In this document: piece by piece, positions 9,738 through 18,838 of the stretch
How positions within the stretch are numbered: the stretch's first letter is position 1
How the letters are laid out: each line of letters starts with the position of its first letter
DNA from: Corynebacterium sp.
Lineage (GTDB): Bacteria > Actinomycetota > Actinomycetes > Mycobacteriales > Mycobacteriaceae
Direction of reading: 5' to 3'
Assembly (NCBI RefSeq): GCF_030538285.1
Contig: NZ_JAUNUG010000001.1
Location: 110,294-174,293 of the forward strand
Length of the DNA: 64,000 nucleotides
The notes under the pieces: generated by a model
Databases searched by the model: none
What the model was told of the DNA's origin: nothing
What the model saw: the letters and a program-made list of their open reading frames with translations, nothing else
Made by a program: the position numbers and the translations under genes

Positions 9738-12730
9738 CGCTCGGCCTCCTTCTCGGTATCGGTCTGGGCATCGGTCTCAGTATCGGTCTCAGCGACGAGT
9801 ACCGAGCGCGGCGCATCGGCTGGGTTGATCGGCTCGGGGAAGGACTCGGCGTGCCCCTCGCCTTTCTCGATGGTCGGGGTGGCGGGCAGGGGCCCGTCTT
9901 CGTCGATACGCGCGTAGTTGAGGTCGTTGACGTCCACGCCCGGGCGCAGGTAGCCGCCGAGAGCGTTGATCGCCATGGTGAGCATGCCGAGCACCGCCAG
10001 GTAGATACCCAGGTCGAAGATGAGCGAGGTGGTCATGTGCTCGCCGAGGATGTAGCCGTGGATGGCGTAGAGGAAGGAGCCCTCCAACAGGCCGATGAAG
10101 CCCGCGCCGACGGCGGTCATGATGCCGATGCCGGTGAGCCACACCGGGGTGGACTCGCGGAAGACGATGCCGTCCTGGCCCTTCGACAGATACGCCAGGC
10201 CGATGGCGGCACCCATGATCAGGGCTGCGACGAAGCCGCCGCCCGGATCTTGGTGGCCGCGCATGAACACGAGCACGCTGAGGATCGCCAGCACCGGGAT
10301 GACCAGCAGGATGACCTTGCGCATCGGGATCGAGTTGAGCTGCGACTGGCCGAACGGTGCCGGGCGGGTGCCCTCCTTGAAGGGGTGGCGCGGCATGGAG
10401 TGGGCGACCGCGGCGATGACGATCGCCGCCATGCCCAGCACGGAGAGCTCGCCGAGGGTATCCAGGGCGCGGAACTCGACAAGGATGACCGCCACGATGT
10501 TCTGGCCGCCGGTGATCTCCGGGGCCTGGTCGAGGTACCACATGGCCAGCTCGGAACGCTCGCGGCGACCCAGCAGCGCGAAGACGCCACCGAAGGTGAC
10601 CACGCCGGCCGCCAGGGCGATGATGAAGGAGCCGATCTGGCGTCGGGAGGAGGTGACCTTGGGGAACAGGTTCGGCTGGTAGCGCAGGACCATCATGATG
10701 ACGATGACGGTAAGAGCCTCGACCGTCAGCTGCGTGAGTGCCACGTCAGGTGCGCCAAGCAGCATCATCTGCAGGCTCATGCCCACGCCGACGGTGCCGA
10801 TGAGCACCGCGGCCGACAGGCGCGAGTTGGTGATCGCCAGGCCCACGACCGACACGCCGATGATGATGAGCGGGATGAGGTCCCACGGGTTGTCCAGGCC
10901 TTCGGTGCGCGGGGCCGGGGTGATGCCGTCGACGCCCGGCGACAGGTAGGTTGCTCCGCCGAGGACGATGACGCACAGCACCAGCGGCAGCAGGTGGCGC
11001 GAGGGGTTGTGGGTGTTGGCCATGGCGCCGACGGCACGGCCGAAGCGCCCGGAGATGCGCACGCCGTGCTCGAGCAGTTCGTTGCCGGAGGAGGGGAACA
11101 TCTTGCGCCCCTCCAGTACCGGCCAGATCTGCTTGCGGAAGACCACGCCGATGATGCCGACGATGAGCACACCCACCGAGATCAGCAGCGGGGTGTTGAT
11201 GCCGTGCCACAGCGCCAGATGCGACTCGTGCTCGGCGCCGATGGAGGCGGTGATGGCGTCGAGGGGGGCGTCGAAAAGCCCCGCTAAGAAGGCGAAGGGC
11301 AAAGACATCAGGCCCGGCAGGGCGGCCGGCAGCCACAGGGAGACCGGGGCCTCGTGGACCTTGGACATGTCGCGCGGGCCGTCGATGAACGCGCCGAAGA
11401 CGATCTTCGCGGAGTACGTGAAGGTGAGCACCGCGCCGATCGCGGCGACGAACAGCAGCAGGCCGGAGTAGGGGGCGTCCTGGAAGGCGGTGAGCATGCC
11501 CTCCTTGGACAAAAAGCCCAGCAGCGGCGGGACCGCGGCCATCGACGCCGCGCCGATGACCACCGAGGCGAACGTGAACGGCATCTTGTCCCACAGGCGG
11601 CCCAGGCGGCGGATGTCGCGGGAACCGGCCTCATGGTCGATGACACCGATGAGCATGAACAGGGAGGACTTGAACAGCGCGTGCGCGGCGGTGTGCACCA
11701 CGGCCGCGGCGAGGGCGAAGGGGGTGCCCACACCGATCGTCGCGACGATCCAGCCCAGGTGGGAGACCGTCGAGTAGGCGGTGAGCTGCTTGAGGTCAGT
11801 CTTCTGCACGGCAAAGGCCGCGGACATGATCGCGGTGGCCATACCGGCGATGATGAGCAGCCCGTTCCACACGGCCACGTCGTGGAACACGGTGGAGAAA
11901 CGCAGCAGCAGGTAGATACCGGCCTTGACCACGGCGGCGGCGTGCAGGAAGGCGGAGACTGGCGTGGCGGCGGCCATGGCCTCCGGCAGCCAGAAGTGGA
12001 AGGGCAGCTGTGCGGACTTGGTGAAAGCGGAGACTGCGACCAGCACCGCCAGGCCAGCGGTGACACCGGGGCTCTCCGCCCAGAAATCGGCCGCCAGGAT
12101 GTCCGAGAGGCGGGTGGTGCCCGCGGTGGTCGCAGCGACGGCCACGGCCACCAGCAGCGTCAGGCCACCGATGAAGGTGAGGATGAGGGTGCGGATGGAC
12201 CCGGCCTCGCCGGAGGAGCCCGAGCGCGCAATCAGCATGAACGACGCCAGCGACACCAGCTCCCAGGCGAGGAAGAGGAGCACCACGTCGTCGGCAAGCA
12301 CGAGCAGGAGGATCGACAACGTAAACGCCGTCATGATCGTGTAGAAACTGGTGTTGCCCTGGCGTTTCGGCAGATACGCCGCAGAATAGATGAACACCAC
12401 CGCGCCGATGATCAGCGCCAGCATGGCAAAGAACACACCCAGCGCATCACCCCGCAACGCCAGCGAGACATCCATTCCCGGGGCCACGACATCCGTGACC
12501 CACACGTAGTCGAAGGTGAGGGGTCGGCCGTCGATAACCGCGGGAAGTTCCCTGCCGAGCGCCACCGCCCCCGCCACGAAGAGGGCGGCCAGCGGCCACC
12601 CTGCCTTTCTGTCGAGCACACGCACCGCAGGTGGGGCCGCAACCACCGCCACAGCCGCGAGCGTTATGACAAGGATCAGTGTCACTGGGGAACCACGCTC
12701 AATATGTTCGGAAACAGTTAGGAATCTCAT
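9734..12730 (-). CDS. mnhA: Na+/H+ antiporter subunit A, fused A-B type
   Basis: A 998-aa protein. The N-terminal two thirds are ND5-like, with S-A-Q-L-P-F-H-F-W-L-P-E-A-M and H-A-A-A-V-V-K-A-G-I-Y. The remainder combines a DUF4040-like part (about 620-730) and an MnhB-like domain (about 800-950, with D-P-G-G-G-F). The operon therefore has no separate mnhB. It is first in the operon and is the largest ion-translocating subunit, active in Na+/K+ tolerance and pH homeostasis. The start is ambiguous: ATG 12730, or GTG 12685, which begins the first helix directly. Divergent from the next gene. Confidence 0.9.
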   Translation of the reverse strand: MRFLTVSEHIERGSPVTLILVITLAAVAVVAAPPAVRVLDRKAGWPLAALFVAGAVALGRELPAVIDGRPLTFDYVWVTDVVAPGMDVSLALRGDALGVFFAMLALIIGAVVFIYSAAYLPKRQGNTSFYTIMTAFTLSILLLVLADDVVLLFLAWELVSLASFMLIARSGSSGEAGSIRTLILTFIGGLTLLVAVAVAATTAGTTRLSDILAADFWAESPGVTAGLAVLVAVSAFTKSAQLPFHFWLPEAMAAATPVSAFLHAAAVVKAGIYLLLRFSTVFHDVAVWNGLLIIAGMATAIMSAAFAVQKTDLKQLTAYSTVSHLGWIVATIGVGTPFALAAAVVHTAAHALFKSSLFMLIGVIDHEAGSRDIRRLGRLWDKMPFTFASVVIGAASMAAVPPLLGFLSKEGMLTAFQDAPYSGLLLFVAAIGAVLTFTYSAKIVFGAFIDGPRDMSKVHEAPVSLWLPAALPGLMSLPFAFLAGLFDAPLDAITASIGAEHESHLALWHGINTPLLISVGVLIVGIIGVVFRKQIWPVLEGRKMFPSSGNELLEHGVRISGRFGRAVGAMANTHNPSRHLLPLVLCVIVLGGATYLSPGVDGITPAPRTEGLDNPWDLIPLIIIGVSVVGLAITNSRLSAAVLIGTVGVGMSLQMMLLGAPDVALTQLTVEALTVIVIMMVLRYQPNLFPKVTSSRRQIGSFIIALAAGVVTFGGVFALLGRRERSELAMWYLDQAPEITGGQNIVAVILVEFRALDTLGELSVLGMAAIVIAAVAHSMPRHPFKEGTRPAPFGQSQLNSIPMRKVILLVIPVLAILSVLVFMRGHQDPGGGFVAALIMGAAIGLAYLSKGQDGIVFRESTPVWLTGIGIMTAVGAGFIGLLEGSFLYAIHGYILGEHMTTSLIFDLGIYLAVLGMLTMAINALGGYLRPGVDVNDLNYARIDEDGPLPATPTIEKGEGHAESFPEPINPADAPRSVLVAETDTETDAQTDTEKEAER

Positions 12731-12803
12731 CTGACGTTACCAGGAGTGACCTACCGCGCGCCTACCACATCATCCACCCCATCTACCAGTACTTTCGGAG
12801 GGT

Positions 12804-14204
12804 ATGAGCGCCTCCATTCGTCATTGGATCACGGCACTGCTGCTGGTCGTCCCCCTGGTTGTGGGGGCGGCGGTCGCCGCTGCCACCCATCTCGATCCCG
12901 CCGCCACGTGGAGCAGCGGGGACGAACCGGCGGCCGCCCCCGCGCCCATCGCTTCCCAAGAGCTTATCGACGCCCGCCGCGCCGCCGGTGAAGCCGGTTC
13001 CCAGGCGGGTTTCCTCACCACGGGCACCGGAGAGCTGGCCGAGGGTGTCGCCGAGATGCGGACCGGCGCCGAGGGCCTGCCGGAGGAGTTCAACGAGGCA
13101 GTTCTCGGCGCGCAGCAGCTGCACCAGGGGCTGGTGGAACTGCAGGCAGGCGTGGGCCAGCTGGGGACCGGCGCCGGCGAGGTCGCCGACGGGGTGGGCG
13201 GCGCCGTCGACCAGGTCATCGGTCTCGGCGCCCTGCGTGGCCAGCTGTTAGCGGCCATCGACGACACCACCAGTGGCATGGAAGGCGTGAGCGACCCGGA
13301 TGTCGTCGAGGCGCGTGAGCAGCTCCTCGGCCTGCGCGGCCAGGTCGAGCTCATCGAGCTGGACGGAGAGGTGGCTCAGCAATTGCAGGCGCTCAAAGAC
13401 GGTTCGCGTGAGATCGCCAACCAGCTCGGCGTCCCCGGCTACGCCTTCCACGACGGCATCTACTCCGCCACCCAGGGGGCGCAGGAGCTCTCCTACGGTC
13501 TCACCGAGGCGCAGGGCGGCATCGGCGAGGCCATCTCCGGTGTCGAGGCCCTCGACGAGGGAGCCCAGCGTATCGACGACATGGCCTCCCGCACCCAGGA
13601 CCGCATCACCGCAGTCCAGCGCGCCCTGCCCGCCGTGCAGGCCGCCGACGCGGAGTCCGAGCAGGTCAGCCCGGCATTATCCCCGCTATTCGCACTGCTC
13701 ATCGCAGCACTTGTCATGGTCGGTGGCGCCTTCGCCGGTGCTCCTCGACGCCCCGTTATCGCCCTCGCCGCCATCCTCGGGTTGACGGTGGCCGGCGTTG
13801 TGCTGCTGTGGCTGGTCGGAGCGGGACTCGGGGCCGGTGCGCTGGGACTCGGGGCGGTGGTGCTGGCCTCCGGCGCTGCAGCCGCCGCGGTGAGTACCCA
13901 TGTGCTGATGCGGCTATTCGGTGGCATCGGCGGTTCCATCGCGGCCGGGGTGCTCGGCCTGGTGCAGCTCGGCATCGTCGGCTGGGTGTGGAAAACCCTG
14001 ACCACCACCGAAGTCTCCGCCGCCTGGCAGGTCGCTGCGAACCTCTTCCCCCTGGGCTGGGGCACCGCGGGGCTGACCGCCGCCGGCAACGACGGCACCC
14101 TCGGCGTGCTCTGGCTCTCACTCGGAGTGCTCGGAGCGATGGCCGTGCTGGGCGTAGGTGCGGTGTTGGTAGAGCGGCGTGAGGCTGCACGGCGATCTAG
14201 CTGA
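12804..14204 (+). CDS. Membrane protein with heptad-rich outer domain, YhgE/Pip-like
   Basis: A 466-aa protein with one N-terminal transmembrane helix (about 8-28) and an extracytoplasmic region (about 30-280) rich in L-x-x-G heptads such as G-V-A-E-M-R-T-G-A-E-G-L and G-L-V-E-L-Q-A-G-V-G-Q-L-G. Five to six helices follow in the C-terminal 180 residues. This architecture matches YhgE/Pip-type proteins related to ABC-2 permeases, although no ATPase gene is adjacent. It may be an envelope transport or scaffold protein; substrate unknown. The start (ATG 12804) is preceded by CGGAGGGT. A GCTTATCGACGCC motif lies at 12962 and encodes L-I-D-A. Confidence 0.75.
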   Translation: MSASIRHWITALLLVVPLVVGAAVAAATHLDPAATWSSGDEPAAAPAPIASQELIDARRAAGEAGSQAGFLTTGTGELAEGVAEMRTGAEGLPEEFNEAVLGAQQLHQGLVELQAGVGQLGTGAGEVADGVGGAVDQVIGLGALRGQLLAAIDDTTSGMEGVSDPDVVEAREQLLGLRGQVELIELDGEVAQQLQALKDGSREIANQLGVPGYAFHDGIYSATQGAQELSYGLTEAQGGIGEAISGVEALDEGAQRIDDMASRTQDRITAVQRALPAVQAADAESEQVSPALSPLFALLIAALVMVGGAFAGAPRRPVIALAAILGLTVAGVVLLWLVGAGLGAGALGLGAVVLASGAAAAAVSTHVLMRLFGGIGGSIAAGVLGLVQLGIVGWVWKTLTTTEVSAAWQVAANLFPLGWGTAGLTAAGNDGTLGVLWLSLGVLGAMAVLGVGAVLVERREAARRSS

Positions 14205-14214
14205 GACGAGAAAA

Positions 14215-14243
14215 ATCCCCCTCACCGCGCTGGTGAGGGGGAT
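14215..14243 (-). terminator. Rho-independent terminator after tRNA-Pro
   Basis: A 12-bp stem ATCCCCCTCACC / GGTGAGGGGGAT with a five-base loop. Read on the minus strand it is followed by TTTTT, so it terminates the tRNA-Pro transcript. It may also stop the membrane-protein gene coming from the other side. Confidence 0.85.
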
Positions 14244-14252
14244 CAACTTCAG

Positions 14253-14329
<77 letters not shown>

Positions 14330-14403
14330 GTGTCCTGCGGATTACTCCGTGGTACCTGGAATACCTTAGCCCACATCCGGGCGAAGCGGCAAAACGCCAG
14401 GTC

Positions 14404-15309
14404 TTAGGAAGTTTCGGTGATGCGCAGCAGGGTGGCGGAGGGGCGGCAGAACAGGCGGACGGGCACGAACTTGGAGGTGCCCAGCCCGTTGGAGACGTGC
14501 ATTTTCATCCGGCCGAAATTGTGCAGCCCCTGGACGCGCGCGCGGTCAATGCCACAGTTGGTCACGATCGCCCTCGACCCCGGCAGGCACAGCTGCCCAC
14601 CGTGGGTGTGCCCCGACAGGGACAGCTGGTAGCCGTCACGCTCGAACTCGGCCAAAACCCGCGGCTCCGGGGAGTGCAGTAACGCGAGGGAGAGGTCGGC
14701 GTCGGGGTTGGGGGCGCCGTCGATAAGCGAATAGTCGTCGAGATCATGATGCGGATCATCGACACCGGCGGCGGCGATCCGCACGGAACCGACCTGGAAC
14801 TCCAGGCGCTGGTGGGTGGCGTCCTGCCAGCCGCGTTCAATGAACGCGGCGCGCATATCGCGCCACGGCAGATCGATGTAGGAGGGGATGCGGCGCGTGC
14901 CGAAGAGGTAGCCGAAGGGGTTGGGCAGCTGCGGCGCCCAGTAATCGTTCGTGCCGAACACGAACATGCCCGGGCGGTTGAGCAGCGGGCCGAGGGCGCG
15001 GAGGACACCGGGGACGGCGCGCTCGTCGGAAAGGTTGTCGCCGGTGTTGACCACCAGATCCGGGTTGAGGGAGTCCAGCGCGGACACCCATGCCTCCTTC
15101 GTCGACTGCCCCGGGATCATGTGTAGGTCGGAGACGTGGAGCAGGCGGAACTCCTCACGCCCGCGCAGCGTGCCCGGCGGCAGGAGGGGGACGGTGATGT
15201 CCTTGAGCTCGAAGCGGCGCAGTTCGGAATTGCCCCAGGCGAGCAGTCCGGCGCCAGCGAGGGCGGCCGCGCCGAGGGCACCGACGAGGGGGTAGATGAG
15301 CTTGTTCAC
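14404..15309 (-). CDS. Metallophosphoesterase
   Basis: A 301-aa calcineurin-like phosphoesterase with an N-terminal membrane anchor (about 5-25). Metal-binding motifs are visible: H-V-S-D-L-H (D-x-H), N-T-G-D-N (GDN), F-G-T-N-D-Y-W (GNH-like position with N-D), H-S-P-E-P and S-G-H-T-H-G-G (GHTH). It is homologous in position to Rv3683. The GTG at 15309 is preferred over the upstream GTG at 15318 because a TAGGGT element lies seven bases before it, fitting a leaderless start. Probably cleaves a phosphoester outside the membrane; substrate unknown. Confidence 0.88.
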   Translation of the reverse strand: MNKLIYPLVGALGAAALAGAGLLAWGNSELRRFELKDITVPLLPPGTLRGREEFRLLHVSDLHMIPGQSTKEAWVSALDSLNPDLVVNTGDNLSDERAVPGVLRALGPLLNRPGMFVFGTNDYWAPQLPNPFGYLFGTRRIPSYIDLPWRDMRAAFIERGWQDATHQRLEFQVGSVRIAAAGVDDPHHDLDDYSLIDGAPNPDADLSLALLHSPEPRVLAEFERDGYQLSLSGHTHGGQLCLPGSRAIVTNCGIDRARVQGLHNFGRMKMHVSNGLGTSKFVPVRLFCRPSATLLRITETS

Positions 15310-15347
15310 CCGCACCACCCTACCTGCGGAGTACCGTGGTCCCCATG
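15307..15347. promoter_or_regulatory. Overlapping divergent leaderless promoters
   Basis: Only 35 bases separate the GTG (15309, minus) and ATG (15345, plus). TAGGGT on the minus strand (15322-15317) and TACCGT on the plus strand (15332-15337) are each seven bases from their start codon, as for leaderless transcripts. The -35 region of each gene would then fall in the other gene's start region. Confidence 0.6.
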
Positions 15348-15818
15348 AGTGAGCTGAAGGACAAGATCCGCGCCGACCTGAAGACCGCGATGCTGGCCAA
15401 GGACAAGGGCCGCACCGGCACCATCCGCATGCTGCTGGCCGCTATCCAGGGAGAGGAGACCACCGGCACCAAGCATGAGGCGAGCGACGAGGACATCCTC
15501 AAGGTCATCGCCCGGGAGATCAAGAAGCGCCGCGAGTCGGCGCAGATCTACACCGATAACAACCGCCCCGAGCTCGCCGAGACGGAGCTCGCGGAGGTCG
15601 CGGTGCTGGAGGAGTACCAGCCGGCGCAGTTGGATGACGCGGGCGTCGAGAAGCTTGTCGACGACGCGGTCGCCACCGTAGCCGCCGAGCAGGGCATCGC
15701 ACCGGCAGAGGTGTCGATGAAGCAGATGGGGCAGGTCATGAAGTCCGCCACCGCGGCTGGTGCCGGGCAGGTGGACGGCAAGCGCCTGTCGACCGCCGTG
15801 CGTGCCAAGCTGGGCTAG
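15345..15818 (+). CDS. GatB/YqeY-domain protein
   Basis: A 157-aa protein of the YqeY family, related to the tail domain of the aspartyl/glutamyl-tRNA amidotransferase B subunit. It has the typical charged helical N-terminus L-K-D-K-I-R-A-D-L-K-T-A-M, then R-M-L-L-A-A-I, and the end K-Q-M-G-Q-V-M-K...R-L-S-T-A-V-R-A-K-L. Its biochemical role is not established. ATG 15345 follows a TACCGT element by seven bases; a GTG nine bases upstream is less likely. An inverted pair of motif variants sits at 15645-15662. Confidence 0.9.
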   Translation: MSELKDKIRADLKTAMLAKDKGRTGTIRMLLAAIQGEETTGTKHEASDEDILKVIAREIKKRRESAQIYTDNNRPELAETELAEVAVLEEYQPAQLDDAGVEKLVDDAVATVAAEQGIAPAEVSMKQMGQVMKSATAAGAGQVDGKRLSTAVRAKLG

Positions 15819-18181
15819 AGGCCGAGGGCGTCACGCAGCTGATTCGTGACGTCATCGATGTCCTGCTGCGTGATCTGCGGGGGTGCCGGACGCGTCGTAG
15901 GACGCTCCTGGGTAGGCGGTGGGGGCGTGTAACCGCGGGAGATTTCCAAGGTCACGGTGCCGCCCTCCTGCAGGAGGCCATCCGGCACCGCCCGCTCCAC
16001 ATGGCCGCGGGGGCGGGACCCGTCGACCGTGCGCACCTGCACCCGGTAGCCGTCCCCTTCGAGGACGCGCCGGGCATCCGGCTCGCGCATGCCCTCCACC
16101 TCGGCGAGCACCGCGTGAGTGGTACCCAGGTCATAGGTTGAGTCGTGGCTGGGCAGGGCGCCGTTCACCGCGACGGGAACCTGGTTCGCGGCCTGGAACC
16201 ACGAGTTCGCGGCCTCATTGCCGCCGAAGAGGTTGCCGTAGCCACACTGGCGGACCGGGGAACTACACAGCGGGGAGCTGGCGGTACCGTCGTTGTAGAT
16301 GTACGGCGCGGCGGCGAACCCGGTGTTGAAGCCGAGGAACGCGGAAGAGTAATGCGACTCGGTGGTGCCGGTCTTGGCGGCGGCCTGTCCACCCCACCCG
16401 TGGGCGGAGGCAGCCCGGGCGCCGGTGCCGGAGATGAGGTCCTCCGCCATGCCACCGGCCAGGGCATTCGCCACACCTTCGTCGAGGGCCTGCTCGCAGG
16501 CGGGGCGTTCGAGGAAGATCTCCTGGCCCTCCCGGTCGGTGACCTTCGCGATGGGGTTCGGCTCGCACCAGCGGCCCCCGGAGGCGAGGGTGGCGCCGAC
16601 GTTGGACAGCTCCAGGGGATTCACGGCGGTGGGGCCGAGGGTGTAGGAGCCGAGGTTGGCGCCCTTCATGTACTCGGCGATGGACGCCTCACCGTCGAAG
16701 GTGCCGGGGACCTCATAAGAACGCAGTCCCAGCTTGACGGAGATGTCGACGACCGCGGGCACCCCCACCTGCTCGATGAGCTGGATGAACGTGGTGTTCG
16801 GGGAATGCGCGAGAGCCTCCCGCAGGGTCATCTTGTCCTTGTAGGTGCCGGAGTTCTCCACGCAGTAGGTGTTCGGCGGGCAGTTGGCGGCGCCGCCGGA
16901 ACCCAAGCCCTGGGCTTCGTAACGGCGCGGCACATCCAGCACCGTCTCCAGGCCCATGCCCTGGTCGATGGCGGCGGCGGCGGTGAAGATCTTGAATACC
17001 GAACCCGCGCCGTTGCCCACCAGGGAGCTGGTCTGCGGGAGAACCGTCTCTCCGGCCTCGAGGTTGAGTCCGTAGTTGCGGGAGGAAGCCATGGCGAGGA
17101 TGTTGCGGGAATCCCGGCCCGGCTCGACGACGTTCATTACCTCGGCCACCCCCTGGGCCATGGGGTCGACGTTGTTGCTCACCGCCGCGCGGGTGGCGTC
17201 CTGGACCTGCGGGTCGAGGGTGGTGGTGATGGTGTAGCCGCCCTCCATGAGGCGGTCCCGCTCCACGCCCTTGGCCTCGAGGTAGGTCAGCGCGTAATCG
17301 CAGAAGAAACCACGGTCACCGGCGGCGATGCAGCCGTTAGGCAAGGTGGCGGGGGCTTCCAGCACCCCCAGAGGTTCCGCGATGTATGCCTCCGCCTCCT
17401 CCGGGGAGAGGTAGCCGTGGGTGGCCATGGCGCGCAGCACGGTGTCGCGGCGCTGCTGGGCACCTTCCGGGTTGGTGTACGGGTTGAGGTACTCGGAGGA
17501 CTGGACCATGCCGGCCAACAGTGCGGCCTGCGGGACGCTGAGCTCGGCGGCGTTGCTGTCGAAATAGGTGCGGGCGGCGGCTTCCACACCGAAGGAGCGG
17601 TTTCCGAAGGGCACGAGATTGAGGTAGCGGGTGAGAATGTCGTCCTTGGACAGATTGCGGTCCAGGTCGGAGGCCATCCGCATCTCGCGGAGCTTGCGGG
17701 GGATGGACTGCTCGATGGCGGCGGCTTGCTCGGTCTCGTCCTCGGCGTCGATAAACAGCAGGTAGTTCTTCACGTACTGCTGGTTGATGGTGGACGCACC
17801 TTGTTCGACGCCACCGGCCAGCACGTTGGTGGCCATGGCGCGCATGGTGCCCTGGATGTCCACGCCCTCGTGCTCGTAGAAGCGGTGATCCTCGATGGCG
17901 ACGATCGCGTTCTTCATGTTCTGCGAGATCTCGTCATTGCCCACGGGGTAGCGGCGTTGGTCGTACAGCCAGGCGATAGGCTGGCCGGTCACGTCCGTGA
18001 TGGTGGTAACCCCGGGGGTGGTGCCATCGGTGAGGTCCGCCAGGTTCGACTGCATCGTTTCGTTGGTACGCGCGACACCCACGCCGGAGATACCGGCGAC
18101 CGGCGCGAGGGCGAGCGCACCCGCCACACCTGCGACAACGGCGGCGGCGGTGATTTTTCCCAGGGATTTCCACACAGACAC
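15815..18181 (-). CDS. ponA: Bifunctional class A penicillin-binding protein with PASTA domain
   Basis: A 788-aa peptidoglycan synthase. After an N-terminal membrane anchor, the GT51 glycosyltransferase domain (about 90-260) has the catalytic Glu in A-I-E-D-H-R-F-Y-E-H-E-G and G-A-S-T-I-N-Q-Q-Y. The transpeptidase domain (about 380-680) has S-V-F-K (SxxK), S-P-N (SxN) and K-T-G-T. A C-terminal PASTA domain (about 690-755) and a Pro/Thr-rich tail follow. Its placement next to the metallophosphoesterase and WhiB genes matches ponA2 (Rv3682). GTG 18181 lies seven bases from TAGGGT. It overlaps the yqeY-like gene by four bases, tail to tail. Confidence 0.94.
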   Translation of the reverse strand: MSVWKSLGKITAAAVVAGVAGALALAPVAGISGVGVARTNETMQSNLADLTDGTTPGVTTITDVTGQPIAWLYDQRRYPVGNDEISQNMKNAIVAIEDHRFYEHEGVDIQGTMRAMATNVLAGGVEQGASTINQQYVKNYLLFIDAEDETEQAAAIEQSIPRKLREMRMASDLDRNLSKDDILTRYLNLVPFGNRSFGVEAAARTYFDSNAAELSVPQAALLAGMVQSSEYLNPYTNPEGAQQRRDTVLRAMATHGYLSPEEAEAYIAEPLGVLEAPATLPNGCIAAGDRGFFCDYALTYLEAKGVERDRLMEGGYTITTTLDPQVQDATRAAVSNNVDPMAQGVAEVMNVVEPGRDSRNILAMASSRNYGLNLEAGETVLPQTSSLVGNGAGSVFKIFTAAAAIDQGMGLETVLDVPRRYEAQGLGSGGAANCPPNTYCVENSGTYKDKMTLREALAHSPNTTFIQLIEQVGVPAVVDISVKLGLRSYEVPGTFDGEASIAEYMKGANLGSYTLGPTAVNPLELSNVGATLASGGRWCEPNPIAKVTDREGQEIFLERPACEQALDEGVANALAGGMAEDLISGTGARAASAHGWGGQAAAKTGTTESHYSSAFLGFNTGFAAAPYIYNDGTASSPLCSSPVRQCGYGNLFGGNEAANSWFQAANQVPVAVNGALPSHDSTYDLGTTHAVLAEVEGMREPDARRVLEGDGYRVQVRTVDGSRPRGHVERAVPDGLLQEGGTVTLEISRGYTPPPPTQERPTTRPAPPQITQQDIDDVTNQLRDALGL

Positions 18182-18326
18182 GTCCCTTACCCTACGCAGT
18201 GGAGGGGGGTAGTGGGAACTATTGATTGCCCCTGGAAGTGTGACGTATTCGACTTAGTGTTAAGACTGTGAATACACTTACATGCAGGAAACCAACGCCA
18301 CACGGCCTGTCAGATTGGAGAGCATG

Positions 18327-18665
18327 ATGGCAACCCCCCTCGCCGGAGAGTCCTTCCGTACGCCGTTCGATGAGCAGCAACCCACCTGCTACGAGCGTGG
18401 GGAGTGGATCACTCAGGCGAAGTGCCGCGCCGGGGACCCGGATGCCCTGTTCGTCCGTGGCGCCGAGCAGCGTAAGGCCGCCGTCATTTGCCGTCACTGC
18501 CCCGTGGTCACCGAGTGCCGCGCCGACGCCCTGGATAACAAGGTGGAGTTCGGTGTGTGGGGTGGTCTCACCGAGCGGCAGCGCCGCGCTCTGCTGCGCA
18601 AGAACCCGCACATCACCAATTGGGCGGAGTATCTGTCGTCAGGTGGGGAGCTCAACGGCATCTAA
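18327..18665 (+). CDS. whcA: WhiB-family iron-sulfur regulator, WhcA/WhiB4-like
   Basis: A 112-aa WhiB protein. The four cluster-binding Cys are in A-K-C, I-C-R-H-C and T-E-C, with one extra Cys just upstream (P-T-C-Y). The G-V-W-G-G turn is present and a basic R-Q-R-R-A-L-L-R-K segment follows for DNA binding. It is divergent from ponA, as whiB4 is from ponA2 in M. tuberculosis; WhiB4 and corynebacterial WhcA are redox-responsive regulators. ATG 18327 follows GGAGAG; ATG 18324 immediately before it is an alternative. The intergenic region has an AGTGT...ACACT inverted repeat near 18258-18280, a possible operator. Confidence 0.88.
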   Translation: MATPLAGESFRTPFDEQQPTCYERGEWITQAKCRAGDPDALFVRGAEQRKAAVICRHCPVVTECRADALDNKVEFGVWGGLTERQRRALLRKNPHITNWAEYLSSGGELNGI

Positions 18666-18682
18666 GCGGCTAGTGTGGTGCC

Positions 18683-18838
18683 ATGACTAATTGGGAATAC
18701 GCCACCGTTCCGCTGCTCAGCCACGCCACCAAGCAGATCCTGGATACCTGGGGTGAGGATGGCTGGGAGCTTGTCACCGTCATTCCGGGGCCGAACCCCG
18801 AGAATGTGGTCGCCTACATGAAGCGGGAGAAGAACTGA
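18683..18838 (+). CDS. Small DUF4177-like protein
   Basis: A 51-aa protein beginning M-T-N-W-E-Y-A-T-V-P-L-L and containing W-G-E-D-G-W-E-L-V, the DUF4177 signature. A similar small protein is found at this position in mycobacteria (near Rv3678). A TAGTGT element six bases before the ATG suggests a leaderless mRNA. The stop codon overlaps the next start (TGATG), so it is translationally coupled to the RidA-like gene. Function unknown. Confidence 0.85.
   Translation: MTNWEYATVPLLSHATKQILDTWGEDGWELVTVIPGPNPENVVAYMKREKN

Noticed and set aside
9851-12721. Long plus-strand ORFs across mnhA
   Set aside because: Products are H/R/D-rich with no membrane helices or motifs; shadows of mnhA.
16145-18271. 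708-aa ORF opposite the penicillin-binding protein gene
   Set aside because: Repetitive G/V/H-rich composition typical of antisense reading; the opposite strand has complete catalytic motifs.
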